Positions 1 to 5,640 of a DNA stretch of 5,735 nucleotides are shown in pieces. Position numbers and translations under genes: made by a program. Positions within the stretch are counted from its first letter, which is position 1, and each line of letters starts with the position of its first letter. The stretch is from an uncultured Lachnospiraceae bacterium (GTDB lineage: Bacteria; Bacillota; Clostridia; Lachnospirales; Lachnospiraceae): positions 1 through 5,735 of the forward strand of contig CANQEB010000167.1 of NCBI GenBank assembly GCA_947594085.1, in the 5' to 3' direction. The notes under the pieces were generated by a model that was not told where the DNA came from, made no database searches, and saw only the letters and a list, made by a program, of their open reading frames with translations.

Positions 1-10
1 AGACAAAGAA

Positions 11-17
11 AAAGGAG
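11..17 (+). promoter_or_regulatory. Ribosome binding site of the LysM gene
   Basis: AAAGGAG lies 10 bases before the ATG at 28. A second AGGAG at 22-26 is too close to the start to be used. The TGA at 18-20 could be the stop of an upstream gene, with an open lysine-rich tail (TKKKE) in that frame, which would mean tight coupling. Only 17 bases of that frame are visible, so this cannot be decided. Confidence 0.5.
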
Positions 18-27
18 TGAGAGGAGT

Positions 28-1260
28 ATGGAAAAAGGGCCGGCTCTGCCGAAAAACATACGCCAGATAGGGGAGATAAGCGGAAGAGAAAAGGTTTGCA
101 TTGAGGATTATGTGATGACCTGGATCCACAAGAGAGAGCAGCAGGAGGACAAAGGATATCTGGGGATTTTTTTCGGAGAACGGCAGGAGACGGAAGATTC
201 TGTCTATGTATTTATCAGAGGGGTCTTCGAGGTACCGGCACAGATACAGGAGGCGCAGGAGAGGGAGGCGCTGCAAAAGGAGTATGAAAAATACTTTGGG
301 GACTGGACCGTGCAGGGCTGCTGTGTGATTGGCATTTATCCGACAGAGCGTATGAAAACGCTGGGGACATGGATTCCGGAGGCGGGAAAGCTGATCTATC
401 ATCTTCAGGACCAGGAGGAGACGATCTATTGGACTGGGGAGGAGCAGTACCGCAGGCTGCGAGGGTATTTTGTCTTCTATGAGCAGAATAGAAAAATGCA
501 GGAGTACCTGGCGGAGGTGTTCAGCGACAACAGCGTGGAGAAGGAAAGCGCGCCGGACCGCGCGATCCGTAGTTTTCGTGAAAAAGTAAAGGAAAAAGGA
601 GAACAGAGGCAGAATAATTTCCTGCGCATAGCAAGTTCATTCTTTGTCATCACGGTACTGATTATTGGTGCGATCGTCGTAAATCGCATCGAGGATATTC
701 GGGAGATACGCAATCTGCCTTCTGCAGAAGAAGTCTCCGTGTATCAGCCGCAGGCAGAGGTGGAGAGCGACTCGGATGACAATGTGGCAGAAGCCGAATC
801 AACGATCAATGCGAGTGCGAATCAAGATGCAGCCGCGATGAGTACCGCCCAATACAACGCTGTGCAGCAGGCTGCGGAGGAGGCGACTTTGACTGGCTCG
901 GACGCGTTTTGGGAGGAGTCCGATCTGGAGGACGCATCGGAGCAGCCTCAAGAAGAGTCAGAGTCTTCTGAAATTCAGGCAGACAGTACTGCAGGTCTGG
1001 CAGCTCCGGAAAGTCAGTTCGCTGCTGCTGACGCGACACAGATGACTACAGAAAATTCTGCTTCCGATCAGAAGGACGCGCAGGAAGCTATAGCGGTACG
1101 CCACACGCAGGCAGGGTACGTCATCAAAGAGGGTGATACGCTGGCAAAAATATGCAGCCAGTATTACGGGTCGATCGATCGGATCGAGGAGGTCTGTGAG
1201 GCAAATGGTATTGAGGACGCCAATGTGATTCTTCCCGGTCAGAGAATCGTGCTCCCATAG
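28..1260 (+). CDS. Membrane-anchored LysM domain protein
   Basis: Predicted 410-residue single-pass membrane protein. Residues 1 to about 165 form a mixed alpha/beta domain rich in charged residues, presumably cytoplasmic. Residues 180-200 are basic, 199-218 form one hydrophobic membrane helix (FFVITVLIIGAIVV), and about 222-360 is a low-complexity linker rich in Ala, Glu, Ser and Gln. Residues 363-409 are a canonical LysM domain (YVIKEGDTLAKI near the start, ANVILPGQRIVLP at the end). LysM binds N-acetylglucosamine-containing glycans, so the protein probably ties the membrane to peptidoglycan, with the N-terminus inside and the LysM outside. The N-terminal domain begins with an IRQIGEISG..KVCIEDYVMTWI pattern and has GYLGIFFGE and VQGCCVIGIYP segments. 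These suggest a degenerate MPN/JAB-like fold without the metal-binding JAMM residues; this is inference. The ATG follows AAAGGAG at 11-17 with a 10-base gap. Confident on LysM and the membrane helix; the cellular role is unknown. Confidence 0.88.
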   Translation: MEKGPALPKNIRQIGEISGREKVCIEDYVMTWIHKREQQEDKGYLGIFFGERQETEDSVYVFIRGVFEVPAQIQEAQEREALQKEYEKYFGDWTVQGCCVIGIYPTERMKTLGTWIPEAGKLIYHLQDQEETIYWTGEEQYRRLRGYFVFYEQNRKMQEYLAEVFSDNSVEKESAPDRAIRSFREKVKEKGEQRQNNFLRIASSFFVITVLIIGAIVVNRIEDIREIRNLPSAEEVSVYQPQAEVESDSDDNVAEAESTINASANQDAAAMSTAQYNAVQQAAEEATLTGSDAFWEESDLEDASEQPQEESESSEIQADSTAGLAAPESQFAAADATQMTTENSASDQKDAQEAIAVRHTQAGYVIKEGDTLAKICSQYYGSIDRIEEVCEANGIEDANVILPGQRIVLP

Positions 1261-1298
1261 GCCAGAACAGGGCCTATTCGAAAAAGTGCAAGGTTTGG

Positions 1299-1327
1299 TT
1301 GCGTTTGCCGTCTGATTCTGCTATAGT
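1299..1327 (+). promoter_or_regulatory. Probable extended -10 promoter for the DUF5711/cvpA genes
   Basis: TATAGT at 1322-1327 matches five of six bases of the sigma-A -10 box and is preceded by TGC, giving the extended -10 form TGnTATAGT. A weak -35 candidate, TTGCGT, lies at 1299-1304 with exactly 17 bases between. Transcription would start near 1334 and give a 5' leader of about 120 bases. The rest of the 193-base gap (1261-1453) holds no gene I can support. It has only a weak stem (TCTGTT near 1408 with AACAGA near 1430) and no intrinsic terminator after the LysM gene, so readthrough from upstream is also likely. Confidence 0.5.
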
Positions 1328-1453
1328 ATTTAGCGATGAGATTCATTTTATTATATGTAGAAAGAGAAAGAGTGGAACCATACGGCAGGGGAAATGGCAG
1401 AGGATTATCTGTTGTGTGCCGAGTGCCGGAAACAGAGATAAAAGGGACAACAA

Positions 1454-2746
1454 ATGAATAACAAATGGAAAGAAAAATTGGACCGGATTCTCGAAAAGCT
1501 ACATTTCTTGCGGCTGGACGAGGATCCGGACCAGGATGAGGAAATACAGGTCGAAGAGACTTTGCTGCCGTCCGATGATTCCCAGGAGGGGAATTCACTG
1601 GGAAATAGCTTCAGGGAAAAGCTTGCACAAAGCCGCAGATGGCTCTTCCGAAAAAGGATAATCGCTGCGGTGCTCGTGATCTGCATTGCCGGTGGATTTG
1701 TACTGTATAACAGTGTCCATGAGTTTCAGGATTATGTGATCACGTCCTCGATTCCCAATGAAGTGTCCGCGGGGACAAAGTATGAAGCGGCCGGGAAAAA
1801 TCTGTACCGCTACAATACGGATGGCATTTCTTGTGTGACGAGAGACAATGAATTGAAGTGGAGCATTACCTACAATATGCAGGCGCCGATCGCGGACATC
1901 TGCGGCAATACGATGGCAGTTGCAGAGCAGCAAGGGAACCAGGTCTATGTAGTGAACAAAGAAGGGCTGATCGGAAATTTTGAGACGCTGCTGCCAATTC
2001 TTCGAATTCGTGTGTCCAGGCAAGGTGTGGTGGCGGTTGTCCTGCAGGAGGACGAAATCACTTGGGTGAATATGTACCGCGCGGATGGCACTTCGATCAT
2101 GAGTGACAAGACTACACTTGCTGACTCCGGCTATCCGATGGATATCGATGTGTCTCCGGACGGACAGAAACTGGCTGTTTCTTATTTGAAGACAGACAAG
2201 GGAATTGTCTCAAGTGAAGTCGTATTCTACCATTTCGGATCCGCTGGGCAGGCGGAGGATGACCATGTGGTCGGACGTGAAAGCTTCGAGGAGGTTGTGA
2301 TACCAGAGGTCTATTTTATCAGTGATTCGCGCTGCGCTGCGGTGTCAGACCGCGGATTTGTGGTCTTTCGGGGCATGGACGCGCCGAAGAAAACGGCATC
2401 AGTGGAGTTTGACGAGGAGATCATGAGCTGTTTCCACGATGAAGACGAGATTGGATTTTTGTTCAAGGGAAGCACGGAAGAATATAATTATCGCATGGAG
2501 CTGTACAATTACAGCGGAAGGCGCAAGGCATCCAAGGACATCAATGCTGAGTTTGAAGAGATCAAAATAGAAAACGGACAGATCCTGATGTACAGTGACA
2601 AGGGCTGTAGTATTTTCACAGCTTCAGGACGAAATCGGTTCTCTGCAGACTATGAGAAAGAGATTGCGGATATGTTTTATTTTTCGGAGTTCAGGAGATA
2701 TCTGATCGTTACGAGGGATAGCTTTGACAAGATTCGTATCAGCTGA
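1454..2746 (+). CDS. DUF5711-like membrane-anchored beta-propeller protein
   Basis: Predicted 430-residue protein. Residues 1-60 are a charged, strongly acidic cytoplasmic tail (LDEDPDQDEE). Residues 61-68 are basic (RRWLFRKR) and 69-86 form a single membrane helix, so the remaining 340 residues should lie outside the membrane. That part is a run of short beta-strands with WD40/PQQ-like character, such as GKNLYRYNTDGISCVTRDNELKWSI and YPMDIDVSPDGQKLAVSYL; the SPDGxxLA pattern is typical of propeller blades. Order, topology and length fit the DUF5711 family found in Lachnospiraceae; the family assignment is from memory, not a search. No catalytic motif is visible and the function is unknown. 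The ATG has a modest AAAGGGA at 1441-1447 with a 6-base gap. It lies 29 bases before the CvpA-family gene, so the two are probably co-transcribed and may act together at the envelope. Confidence 0.75.
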   Translation: MNNKWKEKLDRILEKLHFLRLDEDPDQDEEIQVEETLLPSDDSQEGNSLGNSFREKLAQSRRWLFRKRIIAAVLVICIAGGFVLYNSVHEFQDYVITSSIPNEVSAGTKYEAAGKNLYRYNTDGISCVTRDNELKWSITYNMQAPIADICGNTMAVAEQQGNQVYVVNKEGLIGNFETLLPILRIRVSRQGVVAVVLQEDEITWVNMYRADGTSIMSDKTTLADSGYPMDIDVSPDGQKLAVSYLKTDKGIVSSEVVFYHFGSAGQAEDDHVVGRESFEEVVIPEVYFISDSRCAAVSDRGFVVFRGMDAPKKTASVEFDEEIMSCFHDEDEIGFLFKGSTEEYNYRMELYNYSGRRKASKDINAEFEEIKIENGQILMYSDKGCSIFTASGRNRFSADYEKEIADMFYFSEFRRYLIVTRDSFDKIRIS

Positions 2747-2764
2747 CGACCGTTTCGTGGCACA

Positions 2765-2770
2765 GGGAGG
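2765..2770 (+). promoter_or_regulatory. Ribosome binding site of the CvpA-family gene
   Basis: GGGAGG lies 5 bases before the ATG at 2776 and fixes this start. It sits in the 29-base gap after the preceding stop codon, which supports translation from a shared transcript. Confidence 0.65.
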
Positions 2771-2775
2771 CGGAC

Positions 2776-3534
2776 ATGAATATTCTTGAAATTATCATTA
2801 TTGTGCTGACTGCGATATTCGCGGTTACGGGCTACTGCAAGGGATTTGTCATGAAATTGGCGTCCCTGCTCTCGCTGGTAATTTCTGTGGCGCTTGTGTC
2901 CATGTGCTTGCCCTATGTGACTGACTTTTTGAAGAACAGCACGCCGGTCTATGATATGATCGTGAAGCAATGCCGCGAGGTTGTGGAGGATCAGATCGCC
3001 AGTGTGCTTGACTCAGGCAGCGCGACAGAAGGAGCGCTCGACACCTACCGAGACATGGGGCACGAGCCGGACAGTTTTACGCAGAGAGAGCTGATCGAGA
3101 ATCTCCCTCTGCCGAAGTTTTTCCGGGAGCAGCTTCTTGGGAACAATACCAGTGAGGGTTATCAGAAGCTTGGCGTGTCAACCTTCCAGGAGTATATCGT
3201 ACACTTCAATGCGACAGTGATTCTGAATGTTGTCTCTTTTGTCGTGGCGTTTTTGCTGGTGCAGATTGCTCTCAGAATGGTGATTGCTGCCCTTGATATC
3301 TTGTCGCGGGCGCCTGTGCTCAGTCTGATCAACCGTGTGGCCGGGTTGTTGCTTGGGTTGCTTCAGATGCTATTTCTGCTGTGGATTTTTTTCATGGTGG
3401 TCTCAGCTGTCTCTGCGACCGAAATAGGTTTGTACCTGATGTCCATGGTTCAGGAGAGCAGGATTCTTGGCTATCTGTATGATTCGAACCTCTTCATGCG
3501 CATTGTGCTGCAGGTTGCGGGGATGTTTTTGTAG
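2776..3534 (+). CDS. CvpA family membrane protein
   Basis: Predicted 252-residue multipass membrane protein. Hydrophobic helices are at about residues 3-20, 26-48, 147-172 and 184-212, and a polar loop of roughly 100 residues (49-146) separates the two pairs. The end of the family domain is recognisable in RAPVLSLINRVAGLLLGLLQ, matching the conserved 'P..s.iNrl.G.llGl.q' stretch, and GYCKGF after the first helix is also typical. The founding member in E. coli is needed for colicin V production; in Gram-positives the family is poorly characterised and linked to envelope functions. The inserted loop is longer than in the short (about 160-residue) proteobacterial proteins and resembles the Clostridia form. 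It lies directly downstream of the propeller protein gene and probably shares its transcript. No intrinsic terminator follows, so transcription may continue into the toxin-antitoxin gene. Confidence 0.8.
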   Translation: MNILEIIIIVLTAIFAVTGYCKGFVMKLASLLSLVISVALVSMCLPYVTDFLKNSTPVYDMIVKQCREVVEDQIASVLDSGSATEGALDTYRDMGHEPDSFTQRELIENLPLPKFFREQLLGNNTSEGYQKLGVSTFQEYIVHFNATVILNVVSFVVAFLLVQIALRMVIAALDILSRAPVLSLINRVAGLLLGLLQMLFLLWIFFMVVSAVSATEIGLYLMSMVQESRILGYLYDSNLFMRIVLQVAGMFL

Positions 3535-3591
3535 AACTCGGGGTTAAGGGGAGAACGGAAAAGATTATGAAATAAGGTGGCGGGTACAAAA

Positions 3592-4191
3592 ATGCATATA
3601 ATAATCAGACCGTCAGCGATCATCAGGCAGAATTATAATACGATTTCTAATCTGTGCAGAGAGACGCAGGAGCCGGTTTTTTTGACGAAAAACGGTGTGG
3701 GCGATCTGGTGGTGATGGATATCAACACGTTCAATCGAAGAGAGCGTCAGTTAGAAACTCGTGAACGGTTGGTAGAGGCTGAGGAGCTGCGCTTGATGGG
3801 TGTGCGAGACATACAGGCCGATGCAGTCTGCGAAAAATTGAGCAATATAACTCAGCAAAAATATACCTCAAGGGAACCGACGGAGGATAAAGCCAGATTT
3901 CGGGTCGAGTTTGCCCCGGACGCATTATACCGACTAGAAAATCGGACATTGCAGCAATTAGAGGACGAAGGAAAAGCGGCCGCACATGTTTTATTAGACA
4001 GACTTGAGGCTTGTATTGCAGTGTTGAAGGAAAATCCGATATCTGGCGGCATACATATGAAAGGGCTTCCAAAGCGATATCGGATAATAGATGTGTATGC
4101 CGGACTTTTTTTGATTTACCAGGTTGATGAAGAGGCAAAATGTGTGAAGATTGATGGAATGATCGAAAATCGCACAGAAATTTCTAATTGA
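3592..4191 (+). CDS. Fused Phd/YefM antitoxin - RelE/ParE-like toxin protein
   Basis: One reading frame carries both halves of a type II toxin-antitoxin pair. Numbering from ATG 3592, residues 1-50 match Phd/YefM antitoxins (IIIRPSAIIRQNYNTISNLC, then EPVFLTKNGVGDLVVMDI), which bind operator DNA. Residues 50-85 are a charged helical stretch (RRERQLETRERLVEAEELRL) like the toxin-wrapping tail of such antitoxins. From residue 102 the sequence reads as a RelE/ParE-type toxin: FRVEFAPDALYRLE at its start, LLDRLEACIAVLKENP in the helix, KGLPKRYRIIDVYAGLFLIYQVDEE in the core, and IENRTEI at the end. Whether the toxin half cuts mRNA, targets gyrase or is inactive cannot be told. ATG 3592 has AAGGTGG (3574-3580) 11 bases upstream and matches the family's usual N-terminus; GTG 3577 would add five residues but overlaps that site. 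It uses TTA and ATA codons more than its neighbours, suggesting transfer. An unfused split by sequencing error is unlikely, since the frame is continuous. Confidence 0.75.
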   Translation: MHIIIRPSAIIRQNYNTISNLCRETQEPVFLTKNGVGDLVVMDINTFNRRERQLETRERLVEAEELRLMGVRDIQADAVCEKLSNITQQKYTSREPTEDKARFRVEFAPDALYRLENRTLQQLEDEGKAAAHVLLDRLEACIAVLKENPISGGIHMKGLPKRYRIIDVYAGLFLIYQVDEEAKCVKIDGMIENRTEISN

Positions 4192-4216
4192 CAAATATGC
4201 AGGCCGGTGGTACACT
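4188..4216 (+). promoter_or_regulatory. Sigma-A promoter of the Trp T-box/trpX unit
   Basis: A perfect -35 box TTGACA lies at 4188-4193. Seventeen bases later is the -10 box TACACT (4211-4216), which matches four of six consensus bases. Transcription should start near 4223, just before the first pairing segment of the T-box. The -35 box contains the TGA stop (4189-4191) of the toxin-antitoxin gene, so gene end and promoter overlap. Confidence 0.82.
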
Positions 4217-4222
4217 TTAACA

Positions 4223-4497
4223 CAACAAAGGATGAAACCGATGAGAAAGAATAGTAGGCATTTGATGTGACATCGCAGAGAGCTGCAGGTGGTGAGATTG
4301 CAGTATGGAGCCGTTTGCCGAATGGACTTTTGAGGGCGGCCTGAAATCCTCGGAGAGTAGGCGTCGCCGGGAACCGAACCCGTTATCAATCAGGAGTGTA
4401 TAAGCGTACACGCGAAAGTGGACATTATGTCAAAGTGAGTGGCACCGCGATAATAGATTTTATTACCGTCTCAGAAAGATTCTGGGGCGGTTTTTTT
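4223..4497 (+). promoter_or_regulatory. T-box riboswitch, tryptophan-specific
   Basis: This leader reads uncharged tRNA-Trp and decides between termination and readthrough into trpX. Stem I closes with AGGAT (4229-4233) and ATCCT (4346-4350). AGTA (4253-4256) is the S-turn strand. GGCA (4257-4260) pairs with TGCC (4316-4319) above the specifier loop GAATGGAC (4320-4327), in which TGG at 4323-4325 is the Trp codon that pairs with the CCA anticodon. The AGAGAG strand (4277-4282) and the apical loop GGTGGTGAGAT, closed by CTGCA/TGCAG (4283-4303), are the usual tRNA-elbow contacts. A CGGG/CCCG hairpin (4368-4382) and a GTGTA/TACAC hairpin (4396-4411) lie in the stem II-III region. The antiterminator is TGAG (4436-4439), the bulge TGGCACC (4440-4446) and GCG (4447-4449), pairing with CGTCTCA (4467-4473). 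The bulge's UGGC fits GCCA, the 3' end expected of tRNA-Trp with G73. Confidence 0.93.
4465..4497 (+). terminator. T-box intrinsic terminator
   Basis: An 11-bp stem is formed by ACCGTCTCAGA (4465-4475) and TCTGGGGCGGT (4481-4491), with two G-U pairs and a 5-base loop, followed by seven T (4491-4497). Its 5' arm contains the CGTCTCA that the antiterminator needs, so the two structures exclude each other. The antiterminator is extended by TAATA (4451-4455) pairing with TATTA (4461-4465). Confidence 0.92.
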
Positions 4498-4629
4498 CGC
4501 GAAAGCAATGAGCCGTGCAAAGCGCACCATTGGTGGGAAAAGCGAAGCATTTTCGAGGTTGAGCATGGTTCACTCACCGGTTAGTCCTTTGAATCGGCCG
4601 ATCGGCCTAAAAGAAAAGGAGAGATTATT
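4498..4629 (+). other. Post-terminator leader before trpX, no gene seen
   Basis: About 130 bases lie between the terminator and the trpX start, and I find no credible gene here. The stretch has a small inverted repeat CACC/GGTG near 4527-4537 and a perfect 12-base palindrome GGCCGATCGGCC at 4596-4607, which also reads as two TCGGCC copies 2 bases apart. AGGAG at 4617-4621 is the trpX ribosome binding site, 8 bases before the ATG. Phrases such as GAGCCGTGCAAAGCGC and TTCGAGGTTGAGC resemble dispersed intergenic repeats of Lachnospiraceae, but this is only an impression. Confidence 0.45.
4596..4607. repeat. Perfect 12-bp palindrome upstream of trpX RBS
   Basis: GGCCGATCGGCC is its own reverse complement and ends 9 bases before the AGGAG of trpX. 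It could be an operator for a dimeric regulator, or a small RNA hairpin (GGCC stem, GATC loop). Short GC-rich palindromes also arise by chance. Confidence 0.5.
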
Positions 4630-5631
4630 ATGAAGAAAGTATTGACAGGCGTAGTCGTATCCGCAGCAGCTGCGATGATGATCGCGGGCGCTGCGTCCGC
4701 GAAGGAGTACAAGGTGGGCATCCTCAAGTATGTGGACGATGCTTCCCTGAACCAGATTGAGGCAGCGATCGAGGCAGAACTCGACGCGATCTCTGCAGAG
4801 GGTGAGGACACTTTCGTCTATGAAGGCAACGTACACAACGGACAGGGGGACGGAACGGTCATAAACCAGATATTGACCCAGATGTTCGATGACGAGGTAG
4901 ATGTGATTATTCCGATCGCGACCCCGGCGGCACAGCTTGCGCAGACAGCGACGGAAGACAATCAGATCCCGGTGGTATTCTCCGCGGTATCCGATCCGGT
5001 GGGCGCTGGCCTCGTCGAGAGCATGGAAGCTCCGGGCGCGAACATCACGGGCACGAGCGACGCTCTGAACACGAAGGCGATGCTGGATCTGATGTTCATC
5101 GCGAACCCGGACGTCGACTATGTGGGACTGCTTTACAGTCAGTCCGAGGACGCTTCCAAGCAGGCGATCGCGGACGCAGAGGCATATCTGAAAGAGAAGG
5201 GTATCGAATACATCCCGAAGACCGGCACAAACAACACCGAGGTGATTCAGGCGGCGACCGAGCTCATCGCGGAGGGCGTCGACGCGATCTTCACACCGTC
5301 CGACAATACGATCATGACGTCTGAGCTCGCGATCTACGAGGGATTCCTTGACGCAGGCATCGCACATTACGGCGGAGCGGATTCCTTCGCTCTGAACGGC
5401 GCGTTCTGCGGCTACGGCGTAGACTACACGAACCTTGGCACGGCTACGGCTGACCTTGCGGTGGAAGTACTGCGCGGCGCGGATCCGGCTGAGACCCCGG
5501 TCCTGACCTTCGACAACGGTATCGCGACGGTCAACACCGAGAGCGCGGAGGCGCTCGGCCTGGACTACAGCGGCTTTGCGGAGGTCTGCACGGACGTTGT
5601 GGAGACAGTGACTGCTGAAGAGTTCGAATAA
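4630..5631 (+). CDS. trpX: ABC transporter substrate-binding protein, tryptophan (TrpX-type)
   Basis: Predicted 333-residue extracytoplasmic binding protein of the ABC_sub_bind family (COG2984 type), which delivers aromatic amino acids to an ABC permease. Residues 1-24 are a signal peptide (MKK start, hydrophobic Ala/Val/Ile core, ASA before K25). The mature part follows the family pattern: GNVHNGQGDGTVINQI (66-81), DVIIPIATPAAQLAQTA (91-107), IPVVFSAVSDPVGAGLVES (113-131), NITGTSD (138-144), VGLLYSQSEDAS (165-176), VDAIFTPSDNTI (217-228), and GYGVDYTNLGTATADLAVEVLRG (261-283). Full length for the family. Tryptophan is assigned because the Trp-specific T-box directly precedes it; the fold alone would also allow Tyr or Phe. 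There is no lipobox cysteine; the only cysteines are C260 and C320, which might pair. The protein has no tryptophan. Codons are strongly C/G-ending (GCG, ATC, GAC), consistent with high expression. AGGAG (4617-4621) sets the start. Confidence 0.92.
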   Translation: MKKVLTGVVVSAAAAMMIAGAASAKEYKVGILKYVDDASLNQIEAAIEAELDAISAEGEDTFVYEGNVHNGQGDGTVINQILTQMFDDEVDVIIPIATPAAQLAQTATEDNQIPVVFSAVSDPVGAGLVESMEAPGANITGTSDALNTKAMLDLMFIANPDVDYVGLLYSQSEDASKQAIADAEAYLKEKGIEYIPKTGTNNTEVIQAATELIAEGVDAIFTPSDNTIMTSELAIYEGFLDAGIAHYGGADSFALNGAFCGYGVDYTNLGTATADLAVEVLRGADPAETPVLTFDNGIATVNTESAEALGLDYSGFAEVCTDVVETVTAEEFE

Positions 5632-5640
5632 AGGGAATTC

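Noticed and set aside
1260..1275. GGCC...GGCC repeat after the LysM stop as a terminator
   Set aside because: Only a 4-bp stem and no T-run follows.
1239..1686. Minus-strand frames across the LysM/DUF5711 gap
   Set aside because: They overlap the start of a supported plus-strand gene and the putative promoter, and their translations look like non-coding shadow sequence.
3567..3575. Tiny ATG-AAA-TAA frame just before the toxin-antitoxin gene
   Set aside because: Two codons with a poor ribosome binding site; most likely chance, although it sits against the AAGGTGG used by the real start.
3577..3591. GTG 3577 as start of the fusion gene
   Set aside because: It overlaps the AAGGTGG that best serves ATG 3592, has no better site upstream, and the family's N-terminus begins at the ATG.
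4396..4584. 62-codon plus-strand frame
   Set aside because: It runs through the stem III, antiterminator and terminator of the T-box, and has no family resemblance.
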